A DNA stretch of 64,000 bases from Pseudomonas sp. GV071 (GCF_003050835.1 NZ_QAOJ01000012.1:124001-188000); one strand, 5' to 3'. Numbered from the stretch's first letter, positions 15,752-24,353 are shown. Notes: generated by a model from the sequence alone, not told the origin. Made by a program: numbers and translations.

Positions 15752-15853
15752 GGGCGCTCCTTATCCTTAGCGGGGTGACAGACAAACAGCCATCGTCACC
15801 GCCAGTTAGCGGACAAGCATAGGATTCTCGTGCTCACCTGGGGAAGGAATTTA

Positions 15854-15933
15854 CGTACCGTTGGGCTTCGCTGTGCTCAACCCAACTACGAACAAATTTG
15901 CGTAGGTTGGGTTGAGCGCAGCGAAGCCCAACT
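15854..15933. repeat. Palindromic repeat pair, GTTGGGCTTCGC type
   Basis: Two inverted copies of a ~32-base unit, each able to form a hairpin between GTTGGGCTTCGCTG and its complement CAGCGAAGCCCAAC-like half. Further copies lie at 45370-45407, 45494-45534 and 54332-54368. Confidence 0.8.
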
Positions 15934-15936
15934 AAA

Positions 15937-16698
15937 TCAGTGCTGCAGCCGGTAACCAGTGCGGAAGATCTGCCCAACGATAACGATGCACACCAGCAGG
16001 AAGCCAAGCAGGAATGCCACATCAAGCATCGGGTTGAACTCGGTGACATCGAAGAACGCCCAGCGAAACGCATCCACCAGGTACACCACCGGGTTGAACA
16101 GGCTGATTGTCTGCCAGGTGGGCGGCAGCATGTTCAGTGAGTAGAAGCTGCCACCGAGAAAGGTCAGCGGCGTGATCACCAACGACGGCACCACTTCCAG
16201 TTTGTCCCAGCCGTCCACGCACAGGCCGACGATAAACCCGAGCATGCTGAACGACACTGCGCACAGCAGCAGAATGAAAAACGCCCAGAACGGATGGGCC
16301 ACTTCATAGGGCACGAACACCCGTGCGGTGAGCAGGATGGCGGCCGCCAGCACCATCGACTTGACCACAGCCGCGCCGACATAACCGAAGACGATTTCGG
16401 TCGGCGACAACGGCGCCGAAAGAATCTCGTAAATCGCCCCGGAGTAGCGCGGCATGTAGATGCCGAAGGCGGCGTTGGACACACTCTGGGTGAGCACCGC
16501 CAGCAAGGTCAGGCCCGGCACGATAAAGCTGCCGTAGGGAATGCTGCCGATCTCGGCCATGCGCGAACCGATGGCCGAACCGAACACCACGAAGTACAGA
16601 GCGGTGGCCAACACCGGTGCGGCCAGGCTCTGCATCAGGGTGCGTACAGAGCGAGCCATTTCGAAACGGAAGATGGCGTGGATGGAATAGAAATTCAT
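15937..16698 (-). CDS. ABC-2 type transporter permease (YadH-like)
   Basis: Encodes 253 residues with six hydrophobic segments and the ABC-2 signature region 'PLTFLGGSFYSLNMLPPTWQTISLFNPVVYLVDAFRWAFF'. The N-terminus 'MNFYSIHAIFRFEMARSVRTLMQSLAAPVLATALYFVVFG' is typical of YadH-type export permeases. Its ATG overlaps the ATPase stop by four bases, forming a two-gene exporter. It is the last gene of the apparent lysR-ATPase-permease operon. The substrate is unknown; ABC-2 pairs of this kind usually export drugs or small hydrophobic compounds. Confidence 0.9.
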   Translation of the reverse strand: MNFYSIHAIFRFEMARSVRTLMQSLAAPVLATALYFVVFGSAIGSRMAEIGSIPYGSFIVPGLTLLAVLTQSVSNAAFGIYMPRYSGAIYEILSAPLSPTEIVFGYVGAAVVKSMVLAAAILLTARVFVPYEVAHPFWAFFILLLCAVSFSMLGFIVGLCVDGWDKLEVVPSLVITPLTFLGGSFYSLNMLPPTWQTISLFNPVVYLVDAFRWAFFDVTEFNPMLDVAFLLGFLLVCIVIVGQIFRTGYRLQH

Positions 16699-17615
16699 GC
16701 AGGCTTTCTCAGCAGTTCAACAAAGATGTCCTCAAGGGAGCTTTCCGAGGTGTGCAGGTCTTTGAAGTCGATATCGTTGGCGGCCAGGCGGCGCAGGAAG
16801 TCGGCGATGCCCTGGTTGTCGCGGGCGACATCCAGCACCAGCTCACGGCCCTGGTCCACCAGCTCCACCGGGAAGCCGACGAGGTCGGCCGGCAGTTGTG
16901 CCAGCGGCTGCTGCAATTGCAGGCGCAGTTGGCGACGGCCGAGACGGGCCATCAGATCGGTTTTGTTTTCCACCAGCAGCAAGCGGCCATCGCTGATCAC
17001 GCCGACGCGGTCGGCCATCTCTTCGGCCTCTTCCAGGTAGTGGGTGGTGAGCACCACGGTCACCCCGCGGTCGCGTAAACGGCGAACCATCGCCCACATG
17101 TCGCGGCGCAACTCGACGTCGACACCGGCAGTGGGCTCATCGAGAAACAGCACCTGCGGCTCATGGGCCAGGGCCTTGGCAATCATTACCCGGCGGCGCA
17201 TGCCACCGGACAGGGTCATGGTCGCGTCGTCACGTTTGCTCCACAGCGACAGGTCACGCAGAATCTGTTCCAGCAGTTGGGGTGCCGGTGGTTTGCCGAA
17301 CAGGCCACGGCTGAAACGCACGCTGGAAAGCACGCTCTCGAAACCTTCGTTGACCATTTCCTGAGGCACCAGACCAACTTTGGCGCGCGCTTCGCGGTAT
17401 TGGCGTGGCAGCTCCAGGCCGTCGATATGAATGCTGCCCCCGGTGGCTTTGACCAGGCCACAAATGGCCCCGATCAAGGTGGATTTTCCAGCACCGTTCG
17501 GCCCCAGCAGGGCGAAGATTTCGCCGTGTTGAATGTCCAGATCTATCCCGCGCAAGGCTTGATGGCCGTTGGCGTAAGTTTTCTCCAGGCCCCGAAGGGA
17601 TATTGCGCTGCTCAT
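16695..17615 (-). CDS. ABC transporter ATP-binding protein (YadG-like)
   Basis: Encodes 306 residues. Walker A 'GPNGAGKST' is near residue 39, the Q-loop in 'VGLVPQEMVNEGFESV', ABC signature 'LSGGMRRRVMIAKAL', Walker B 'VLFLDEP', D-loop 'AGVD' and the H-loop 'TTHYLEEAEEM'. The C-terminal ~75 residues are the accessory region usual in drug-type ABC-2 ATPases. It overlaps the LysR gene stop (ATGA at 17612-17615) and the permease start, so all three genes seem to be cotranslated and driven from the element upstream of lysR. Confidence 0.93.
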   Translation of the reverse strand: MSSAISLRGLEKTYANGHQALRGIDLDIQHGEIFALLGPNGAGKSTLIGAICGLVKATGGSIHIDGLELPRQYREARAKVGLVPQEMVNEGFESVLSSVRFSRGLFGKPPAPQLLEQILRDLSLWSKRDDATMTLSGGMRRRVMIAKALAHEPQVLFLDEPTAGVDVELRRDMWAMVRRLRDRGVTVVLTTHYLEEAEEMADRVGVISDGRLLLVENKTDLMARLGRRQLRLQLQQPLAQLPADLVGFPVELVDQGRELVLDVARDNQGIADFLRRLAANDIDFKDLHTSESSLEDIFVELLRKPA

Positions 17616-18520
17616 GCAGAGTCACCCAGGCATTCAGTAATTTTGCTGCGCAGCCAGCGCTGTGCAGGGTCCATGTCCTGGGTCGCACCCCAGGCCATGG
17701 ACAGATCATAAACCGGCGCCTCGAACGGCAGCTCATCAACTCGCAAACCACCGTTGGAAGTCAGCGCGGCGGCGGCGTAGTCCGGCACCGTGGCCACCAT
17801 CTGGGTGCCCGGCAGCAATTGGCTCAAGCCGTAGAACTGCGGCACGGCCAATTTCACTTGGCGTTTGCGCCCGCGCTTGGCCAACTCTTCATCGATAAAG
17901 CCGCTGAGGTCACCGGCAAAACTCACCAGCGCGTGGGGGCGCTCGCAGTACTCGTCCATGGTGATCGGGGTGTCTGCCGAGTCGCCGCGCACCATCACCG
18001 AACGGCTACGGCGCAGGGTTTTGCATTTGGCATTGGCGGGCAGATCGCCGACGTAGCAGATGCCCAGCGACACCTCGCCGGCAGAAAGTTGATTGCAGAT
18101 CGACAGGTAATGGGTGCGGCGCACCACCAGCGTCACATGGGGCGCCTCGACGCTGAGCACGCGCATCAGTTGTGGCAGCAGGCCGAGTTCGACGTCGTCG
18201 CTCAAGCCGATGCGGAACACTTCGCGGCTGGTGCAGGGGTCAAAATCGACGCTCTGGCCAATGGCCGAAGAGATGGTGTCGAGGGCGGGGCGCAGCAGGC
18301 TTTCCAGTTCGATAGCTCGTGGGGTCGGCTCCATGCTGCGGCCGACGCGGACAAACAGTGGGTCGTTGTACAGGGTACGCAGGCGACCCAGGGCGGCGCT
18401 GACCGCTGGCTGACCGAGAAACAGACGCTCCGCCGCACGGCTGACATTACGCTCGATCATCATCATTTCGAAAACGATCAGCAGGTTGAGGTCTACGCGG
18501 CGAAGGTCGATGCGGTTCAT
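17612..18520 (-). CDS. LysR-family regulator, probable controller of the 42-bp element
   Basis: Encodes 302 residues; I chose ATG 18520 (GGGAG upstream), giving the usual 'MNRIDLRRVDLNLLIVFEMMMIERNVSRAAERLFLGQPAVSAALGRL' start. The HTH covers ~8-65, the effector domain ~95-300 ('FRIGLSDDVELGLLPQLM', 'VSLGICYVGDLP'). This 'DLNLL..F' N-terminus is that of the NodD/LeuO-like subgroup. Unlike most LysR genes it is not divergent from a target but overlaps the next gene, an ABC exporter ATPase, by four bases. A copy of the 42-bp element begins 52 bases before its ATG, so it probably regulates itself and the exporter. Confidence 0.9.
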   Translation of the reverse strand: MNRIDLRRVDLNLLIVFEMMMIERNVSRAAERLFLGQPAVSAALGRLRTLYNDPLFVRVGRSMEPTPRAIELESLLRPALDTISSAIGQSVDFDPCTSREVFRIGLSDDVELGLLPQLMRVLSVEAPHVTLVVRRTHYLSICNQLSAGEVSLGICYVGDLPANAKCKTLRRSRSVMVRGDSADTPITMDEYCERPHALVSFAGDLSGFIDEELAKRGRKRQVKLAVPQFYGLSQLLPGTQMVATVPDYAAAALTSNGGLRVDELPFEAPVYDLSMAWGATQDMDPAQRWLRSKITECLGDSA

Positions 18521-18572
18521 GCTTGTTGCTCCCTGTGGTGTGGGAGCAATCATCGGCCCGTTGGGCGCGCGT

Positions 18573-18614
18573 GAGAATAGACAGGGCTGCAAAGGCCCTG
18601 TGCAAATCTGCAAC
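18573..18614 (-). promoter_or_regulatory. 42-bp LysR-regulon element, copy C (upstream of lysR-ABC operon)
   Basis: Read on the minus strand it has TTGCA-N4-ish dyad (TTGCAGATTTGCA), a third TGCA 13 bases later and CTGTCTATTC, with the same spacing as copies A and B; 32/42 identical to A. It is the most diverged copy, its dyad lacking the outer AAA. Confidence 0.68.
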
Positions 18615-18625
18615 GACTTGAAGGC

Positions 18626-18904
18626 TTAGTTCTCCGACTTGTCCTTCGCGGTCTCAAGCTCCTGCATGCGCTTATCGTAGATATCGCAGTGGCTGGCCTT
18701 GTCGGCCGACTTGGTCTTGAGGTTCATGTCCTCGATCTCGTCGTTGATCTCTTTGGCCTTTTGCGGGTTCTGCTCGGTGAGCTGGTGCACCTTGGCGGCC
18801 AATTGCTGGGCCTTCTGCTCGGCTTCCTCGGGCGTGCAACTGGCCCAGGTCGAACCGGCGGCAAGCAAGGTGACGGCGGCGGTAATGCTCAATAGACGTT
18901 TCAT
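18626..18904 (-). CDS. Small periplasmic hypothetical protein
   Basis: Encodes 92 residues. A signal peptide 'MKRLLSITAAVTLLAAGSTWASC' is followed by a helical charged region ('TPEEAEQKAQQLAAKVHQLTEQNPQKAKEINDEIEDM') and a second cysteine near residue 73 ('ASHCDIYDKRMQELETAKD'), so a disulfide is possible. A helical hairpin in the periplasm is likely. I do not recognise a named family. It stands alone, between the lysR promoter element and a REPIN. Confidence 0.8.
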   Translation of the reverse strand: MKRLLSITAAVTLLAAGSTWASCTPEEAEQKAQQLAAKVHQLTEQNPQKAKEINDEIEDMNLKTKSADKASHCDIYDKRMQELETAKDKSEN

Positions 18905-19001
18905 GGTCCTGTCCTTTTGGCGCGTTGGCTCTCCTTCGGTGGAGGGCGCAGCGCGGGCAAAAGTTCAGCTAAAACGACGGGAGACAATTCTTACGCACAC
19001 A

Positions 19002-19067
19002 CGTAGGAGCGGCTTCAGCCGCGATGCTTTTGAAATCAAGAGCATCGCGGCTAAAGCCGCTCCTACG
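19002..19067. repeat. REPIN 1
   Basis: Two inverted REP units, CGTAGGAGCGGCTTCAGCCG and its complement-like partner ending CCTACG, separated by a short spacer. It follows the ycaC-like gene stop and may also act as a transcript end. Confidence 0.88.
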
Positions 19068-19088
19068 AGCGAGTGCAGTCCCTATCTA

Positions 19089-19742
19089 TCAATGCCCTTC
19101 AGAGGCATTGAACATGGTCTTGGCGTAGATCAGGCCCAGACCGTAGGCGCCGCCGTAGGCAATCGAGGTTTTCACGGTTTCGTCGTAGGTTTCGCCACGG
19201 GCCCAGTCGCGTTGCAGTTCGAGCAGGTATTGCAGCGAGGTCATGGGGCGAGCACCCAGTTGGATCATGCGTTGGATCGCCATTTCGTGGGCTTCCACCG
19301 ACACGTCACCACAGGCGTCGGCGATGAAGTACACCTCGAAACCCTGGTCCAGCGCCGACAGTGCCGGGCCAACGATACACACCGAGGTCCATAGCCCGGC
19401 GAGGACGATTTTCTGCTTGCCGGCGGCATTCACTTCTACCGCAATGCGCTCATCTTCCCAGGTGTTCATGCTGGTGCGGTCGATGATGGTTTTTTCAGGA
19501 AATGCCGATTTGATTTCATCGAAAATCGGCCCGGAAAAGCTCTTCGCGGCGACGGTGGTGAGGATGGTAGAAACGTTGAATTCACGTGCTGCGTTGGCTA
19601 CCAGCGCGGCGTTGTTACGCAGGGTGACCGCGTCGATCGACTTGGTCGCGAAGGACATCTGCGATTGGTGGTCGATCATGATCAGGGTGTGATCGTCGTG
19701 GTTCAGAAGGGTTTTGCCTGGAACTGCTTTTGCGATAGCCAT
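19089..19742 (-). CDS. Isochorismatase-family hydrolase, YcaC-like
   Basis: Encodes 217 residues. The cysteine-hydrolase triad is visible: Asp in 'LIMIDHQSQMSF', Lys near 'VAAKSFSG', Cys in 'LAGLWTSVCIVGPALSALDQG'; 'YFIADACGDVSVEAHEMAIQRMIQLGARPMTSLQYLLEL' is typical of YcaC. Such enzymes form large oligomers and their physiological substrate is generally unknown. The gene has copy B of the 42-bp element 103 bases upstream, linking it to the neighbouring LysR regulator and the ABC exporter. Confidence 0.9.
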   Translation of the reverse strand: MAIAKAVPGKTLLNHDDHTLIMIDHQSQMSFATKSIDAVTLRNNAALVANAAREFNVSTILTTVAAKSFSGPIFDEIKSAFPEKTIIDRTSMNTWEDERIAVEVNAAGKQKIVLAGLWTSVCIVGPALSALDQGFEVYFIADACGDVSVEAHEMAIQRMIQLGARPMTSLQYLLELQRDWARGETYDETVKTSIAYGGAYGLGLIYAKTMFNASEGH

Positions 19743-19845
19743 GGGTAAATTTCCTTTTCAGTTTTAATGGTAAGTAGCGGGTTGTTTTGAATTCGCTGGG
19801 TTGTTTGCAAACCGTGGAGCAATGATCACCCGTTGCTGAAAAGCG

Positions 19846-19887
19846 CGGAATAGACAGGGGTGCACGGCCACTTTGCAGATTTGCAAA
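19846..19887 (-). promoter_or_regulatory. 42-bp LysR-regulon element, copy B (upstream of ycaC-like gene)
   Basis: On the minus strand: TTTGCA-N4-TGCAAA dyad, third TGCA 13 bases on, then CTGTCTATTCCG. 37/42 identical to copy A although the genes they precede are unrelated and 7.7 kb apart. Confidence 0.72.
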
Positions 19888-19945
19888 GGGGCTGGATTGA
19901 CGAATTGTGCGCAGGAAGTGACAAGGCCGATGACAGCGTGCGCTC

Positions 19946-20010
19946 TGTGGGAGGGGCTTCAGCCGCGAGCTCTTAGAATCCAGGGCATCGCGGCTGAAGC
20001 CCCTCCCACA
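19946..20010. repeat. REPIN 2
   Basis: Inverted pair of TGTGGGAGGGGCTTCAGCCG-type REP units with a short spacer, between the ycaC-like promoter and the end of polB. Confidence 0.88.
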
Positions 20011-20025
20011 AAAAGCCAGAGCGCT

Positions 20026-22383
20026 TTAAAACAAATCCAGCTGTCCGCCCACCAGCGTGCCGAAGTCGTCGTCGACAAAGGGCAGGATGGCGTCGGCCAC
20101 GGGCTGCAGTTGGCGGGTCAGGTAGTGGTCGTAGTCGATGGGGGCGCTGATGGCTTCCAGCGGCTGTGGGCCGGCCAGGGTGATCAGGTAGCTGATCCAG
20201 CCGCCACGTTGGTATTGCCGCGGGCGGCCCTGTTCAGCGTTGTATTCGTCAGCGAGGCGCGCAGCGCGCACATGCGGCGGGACGTTGCGCTCGTAGTCGG
20301 CCAGCGGGCGGCGCAGGCGTTTGCGGTACACCAGCAAATCGTCCTGCTCACCGGCCAGGGTCGCTGCCACGTAGTCACGCACATAGGCCTGATAAGGCTG
20401 ACGGCGGAAGATCCGCGAATAGAGTTCCTGCTGAAATTGCTGGGCCAGCGGCGACCAATCGGTGCGCACGGTTTCCAGGCCCTTGTAGACCATCTGCTCA
20501 CCCATCAAGCCGGCATACCGTTTTTTGCTGCCCTCCTCCGCGCCGCGAATCGTCGGCATCAGAAAACGGCGGAAGTGGGTTTCGTATTGCAGCTCCAGCA
20601 CGCTGGTCAAGCCGAACTCGCGCTGCAGTGCTTCGCGCCAATAGTCGTTGACCCGTTGCACCAGGCGGCGGCCAATCACCCCGGCTTCTTCTTCGCCGTG
20701 TTCGCGGCCCAGCCACACGAAGGTGGAGTCGGTGTCGCCATAGATCACGGTGTGGCCCTGGGCTTCGATCAGCTCGCGGGTGGTGTGCATGATCTGATGT
20801 CCACGCAAGGTAATCGACGAGGCTAGACGCGTGTCGAAAAAGCGGCAACCGCTGGAGCCCAGCACGCCGTAGAAGGCGTTCATGATGATCTTCAGCGCCT
20901 GCGACAGCGGCTTGTTGCCATCGCGTTTGGCCTGCTCGCGGCCCTCGGCCACGCGGGACACGATGGCTGGCAAGCAATGCCGCTCACGAGAAAAACGCGC
21001 ACCGCGAAAGCCTTCGACGCTGGTGCTGTCATCCGTCTCGCGCAGGCCTTCCACCAGGCCCACCGGGTCGATCAGAAAGGTGCGGATAATCGAGGGGTAC
21101 AGGCTCTTGTAATCGAGCACCAGCACCGACTCGTACAGCCCTGGCTGCGAGTTCATCACAAAGCCGCCGGGACTAGCCTGCGGTGGTTTCTCGCCGAGGT
21201 TGGGCGCCACAAAACCCTGGCGGTGCATCAGCGGCATATACAGGTGGGTGAAGGCGGCCACCGAACCGCCACTGCGGTCGGCGGGCAAGCCGGTGACGCT
21301 GGCGCGCTCGAGCAAAAAGCTCAGCAGCTCGGTCTTGGCGAAGATCCGCGTGACCAGCTCGCAGTCCTTGAGGTTGTAGCGCGCCAGGGCGGGTTTGTCC
21401 TCGGCGAACATGCGGTCGATTTCGTCCATGCGCTGGTAGGGCGTGGAAATATCCTTGCCCTCGCCGAGCAGGGTTTGCGCGACGTTCTCCAGGCTGAAGG
21501 AGGGAAAACTCCAAGTCGCCGAACGCAACGCCTCGATACCATCGATGATCAGCCGCCCGGCCGCCTCGGCAAAAAAGTGATTGTTGCGGCTGCCATGCTC
21601 GCGCCAGCCCATGGCCTCGCCATCGCGGCCCAGGCGCAGCGGCACCTGCAGTTTCTGCGAGTGTTCCAGCAGCACGCGCAAGTCGAACTGCACCAGGTTC
21701 CAGCCGATGATGGCGTCGGGGTCGTTCGTCGCCAGCCAACTGTTCAGGCGCTCCAGCAGTTGCGCGCGGGAGTCGCAATATTCGAGGTCGAAATCCACCG
21801 CGCTGTCATCCGCGTTGGCCGGGCCGAGCATGTACACCTGGCGCCGGCCGCAGCCTTCCACGGCAATCGAATACAGCTCGCCGTGGCGGGTGGTTTCGAT
21901 ATCCAGCGAGCACAGTTTCAGTTGTGGGCGGTAGTCTGGGTCGGGCTTTAACTGGGCCTCATCGAAACCGCCCTGGCCATCCGGGGTGCCGGAGAACAGC
22001 ACCGGCGCGGTGATAAAACGCTCCATCAGGTAACGCTCGGGCGGGCGCACGTCGGCTTCGTACACATCCACACCGACACTGCGCAGCAGCTTGTCGATGT
22101 TCATCAGTTGGCGGTGCTGACGGGTGTACAGGCCAAGCACCGGGCGGTGCTGAAAGTCCTGCAGCTCCAGCTCACGCAGCTCCACGTCCTTTTCCTTGGC
22201 GAGCATGCCTTCCACGCGCAACCGCTGCTCGGCCGGCACAAAGGCCACCGAGGTCTGCACCGGCAAACGCAACAGCCGCGGGCCCTGGTCGGTGGCCAGC
22301 CAGAAACTCACCTGGGTGCCGGCGGGGGTGTCGCGCCAATGCCGCGAAAGGAGAAAGCCGCGCTGTAAGGGGTGCGCTGTCAT
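20026..22383 (-). CDS. polB: DNA polymerase II (family B)
   Basis: Encodes 785 residues, the usual length. The 3'-5' exonuclease motifs are seen as 'LCSLDIETT' (Exo I), 'GWNLVQFDLRVLLEHS' (Exo II) and 'YNLKDCELV' (Exo III); polymerase motifs are 'LDYKSLYPSIIRTFLIDP' (A), 'KIIMNAFYGVLGSSGCRF' (B) and 'VIYGDTDSTFVWL' (C). All catalytic aspartates are present. It performs repair and translesion-related synthesis after DNA damage. A LexA-type box lies 33 bases upstream of the ATG, consistent with SOS induction as known for E. coli polB. Confidence 0.97.
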   Translation of the reverse strand: MTAHPLQRGFLLSRHWRDTPAGTQVSFWLATDQGPRLLRLPVQTSVAFVPAEQRLRVEGMLAKEKDVELRELELQDFQHRPVLGLYTRQHRQLMNIDKLLRSVGVDVYEADVRPPERYLMERFITAPVLFSGTPDGQGGFDEAQLKPDPDYRPQLKLCSLDIETTRHGELYSIAVEGCGRRQVYMLGPANADDSAVDFDLEYCDSRAQLLERLNSWLATNDPDAIIGWNLVQFDLRVLLEHSQKLQVPLRLGRDGEAMGWREHGSRNNHFFAEAAGRLIIDGIEALRSATWSFPSFSLENVAQTLLGEGKDISTPYQRMDEIDRMFAEDKPALARYNLKDCELVTRIFAKTELLSFLLERASVTGLPADRSGGSVAAFTHLYMPLMHRQGFVAPNLGEKPPQASPGGFVMNSQPGLYESVLVLDYKSLYPSIIRTFLIDPVGLVEGLRETDDSTSVEGFRGARFSRERHCLPAIVSRVAEGREQAKRDGNKPLSQALKIIMNAFYGVLGSSGCRFFDTRLASSITLRGHQIMHTTRELIEAQGHTVIYGDTDSTFVWLGREHGEEEAGVIGRRLVQRVNDYWREALQREFGLTSVLELQYETHFRRFLMPTIRGAEEGSKKRYAGLMGEQMVYKGLETVRTDWSPLAQQFQQELYSRIFRRQPYQAYVRDYVAATLAGEQDDLLVYRKRLRRPLADYERNVPPHVRAARLADEYNAEQGRPRQYQRGGWISYLITLAGPQPLEAISAPIDYDHYLTRQLQPVADAILPFVDDDFGTLVGGQLDLF

Positions 22384-22415
22384 GGAGCTGCCTTGGAGTA
22401 AGTGCGGCGATTCTA

Positions 22416-22431
22416 CTGTATCGATATACAG
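22416..22431. promoter_or_regulatory. LexA (SOS) box upstream of polB
   Basis: CTGTATCGATATACAG fits CTGT-N8-ACAG exactly and is palindromic over most of its length. It sits 33 bases before the polB ATG and 130 bases before the divergent GFA-like gene. Confidence 0.88.
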
Positions 22432-22560
22432 ATAGCCGACTGTTTTCCCTCGGCTTTGGCCTACAGGTTTTGAGTATTCCGACCAACGTCATGACCAAAA
22501 CGCGCCGTGCGCAGGTCTAGAAAACCGAGAGCACCCAGGACTTCCCCGGAGATTTTGCCC

Positions 22561-23049
22561 ATGCAGCTCAAAGGTTCCTGCCATTGCGGCGCCGTTGCCT
22601 TCAGCCTGACCAGCCCACACCCCTACCCTTATCAACGCTGTTACTGCTCGATCTGCCGCAAGACCCAGGGCGGTGGCGGCTACGCCATCAACCTCAGCGG
22701 CGAGGCGCGCAGCATGAAAGTGCGCGGGCGCAAACACATCAGCATCTACCACGCGAAAATCAAACCCAATGGCGCCGGCCGCGCCCACGTCAGCAGCGCC
22801 GAGCGGCACTTCTGCAACCAGTGCGGCAGCGCCCTGTGGCTGTACAGCCCGGAATGGCCCGAGCTGATCCACCCGTTCGCCAGCGCCATCGACAGCGACC
22901 TGCCGGTGCCGCCGGAACACACCCATTTGCTCCTCGACTCGAAAGCCAGCTGGGTGGAGGTGGACAAACGCAAGGGCGACAAGACCTTCGAGGGTTATCC
23001 ACAGGAGTCCATCGCCCAATGGCACCAGCGCCTGGGCCTGGAGTGCTGA
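22561..23049 (+). CDS. GFA-family protein (glutathione-dependent formaldehyde-activating enzyme-like)
   Basis: Encodes 162 residues from ATG 22561; a longer frame starts at 22507 but the shorter one begins with the family's canonical 'GSCHCGAVAFSL'. Zinc-binding cysteines appear in 'CHCG', 'RCYCSICRKTQGGGGYAIN' and 'RHFCNQCGSALWLYSP'. The family is named after Gfa of Paracoccus, but most members have no proven activity. Start lies 178 bases from the divergent polB start. No partner genes give a clue. Confidence 0.9.
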   Translation: MQLKGSCHCGAVAFSLTSPHPYPYQRCYCSICRKTQGGGGYAINLSGEARSMKVRGRKHISIYHAKIKPNGAGRAHVSSAERHFCNQCGSALWLYSPEWPELIHPFASAIDSDLPVPPEHTHLLLDSKASWVEVDKRKGDKTFEGYPQESIAQWHQRLGLEC

Positions 23050-23162
23050 ATTAACCAGCCGGTACGCGCCCGGTTCGCCGCCAGGGATATACTCGCCCGC
23101 CTGCGCACCGCGCCCTTGAGCGCGGCGCAGCTTTTGCTACTGCCATTGCGAGGGACCACCGG

Positions 23163-24230
23163 ATGAACGATCTCAACGCCCTGTTGGGCATTCCCCTTCC
23201 CATCATCCAGGCGCCCATGGCCGGCACCGCGACCCCGGCGATGGCCGCAGCGGTCAGCAACGCCGGCGGGCTGGGCTCGATTTCGATTGCCGCGGTAAAT
23301 GCCGAAGCCGGCCGCGAAATGATCCGCCAGCTGCGCGCCGCCACCAGCAAGCCATTCAACATCAACGTGTTCTGCAATGTACCGTCGCACGCCAACGTCG
23401 CCGTCGAGCAGCGTTGGTTGCAGCATCTGGCACCCTGGTTCGCCGAGTTCGGCGCGCAGCCACCGGCGGCGATTCAGGACATATACACCAGCCTGTATAA
23501 CGACGAAGCCCAGCTGCAGGTGCTGCTCGAAGAACGCCCGGCGATGGTCAGCCTGCACCTGGGCCTGCCGCCGCAGGAGCGTATCGACGCGCTGAAGGCT
23601 GCCGGTATTGTGGTGGTGGCGTCGGCTACTTCGCTGGAAGAGGGTCGTCTGGTGCAGGCCGCCGGGGTGCACATGGTGGTGGCGCAAGGGATTGAGGCCG
23701 GTGGCCACCGCGGCATTTTTGATCCCGAGCAAATCGACGGCTGCCTGACCACCGCCGAGCTGGTGCAGGCGCTGGTCGCTGAGCTGGAGATTCCGGTGAT
23801 TGCCGCAGGCGGCATCATGGACGGCGCCGACATCGCCGCCGTGCTCAAGCTCGGCGCCGTGGCCGCGCAGTTGGGCACCGCCTTCGTGCTGTGCCCGGAG
23901 TCGGCCGCCAACGCCAGCTACCGCGCCATGCTTTGCAGCGAGCGGGCCAAGCAGACGCAGATCACCCGGGTGATTTCCGGGCGCCCGGCGCGCGGCATTC
24001 TCAATCGATTCATGGTCGAAGTCGGCACTGCCGGACACCCACAGGTGCCGGGTTTCGGCATTGCCTACAACGCCGGCAAGAAGCTGATCGAAGCCGCCAG
24101 CCAGGCCGGCAGCGCCGAGTTTGCCGCGCACTGGGCCGGGACCAATGCCAGCAAGGCGCGCAGCCTGCCGGCGGCGCAGTTGCTGGAAACGCTATATGAG
24201 GAATACCTGACCGTAGAAAAAACTCGATGA
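23163..24230 (+). CDS. Nitronate monooxygenase
   Basis: Encodes 355 residues forming an FMN-binding TIM barrel. 'LGIPLPIIQAPMAGTATPAMAAAVSNAGGLGSI' at the N-terminus, 'VVVAQGIEAGGHRG' with the conserved catalytic-type His, and 'IPVIAAGGIMDGADIAAVLKLGAVAAQLGTAFV' are diagnostic of 2-nitropropane dioxygenase/nitronate monooxygenase class I enzymes. They oxidise toxic propionate-3-nitronate and related alkyl nitronates. The gene stands alone after the GFA-like gene, and a REPIN follows. Confidence 0.93.
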   Translation: MNDLNALLGIPLPIIQAPMAGTATPAMAAAVSNAGGLGSISIAAVNAEAGREMIRQLRAATSKPFNINVFCNVPSHANVAVEQRWLQHLAPWFAEFGAQPPAAIQDIYTSLYNDEAQLQVLLEERPAMVSLHLGLPPQERIDALKAAGIVVVASATSLEEGRLVQAAGVHMVVAQGIEAGGHRGIFDPEQIDGCLTTAELVQALVAELEIPVIAAGGIMDGADIAAVLKLGAVAAQLGTAFVLCPESAANASYRAMLCSERAKQTQITRVISGRPARGILNRFMVEVGTAGHPQVPGFGIAYNAGKKLIEAASQAGSAEFAAHWAGTNASKARSLPAAQLLETLYEEYLTVEKTR

Positions 24231-24250
24231 GGCCGCTGTAAAAATCAAAG

Positions 24251-24333
24251 GCATCGCGGCTAAAGCCCCTCCCACAAAAGATCAAGGTCCACCGGCGGAC
24301 GGCAACTATTGTGGGAGGGGCTTCAGCCGCGAT
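24251..24333. repeat. REPIN 3
   Basis: Two REP units in inverted orientation (CATCGCGGCTAAAGCCCCTC and TGTGGGAGGGGCTTCAGCCG) with a longer, ~33-base spacer, between convergent genes. Confidence 0.85.
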
Positions 24334-24353
24334 TGGCTGGGCCTGAAAACAGG

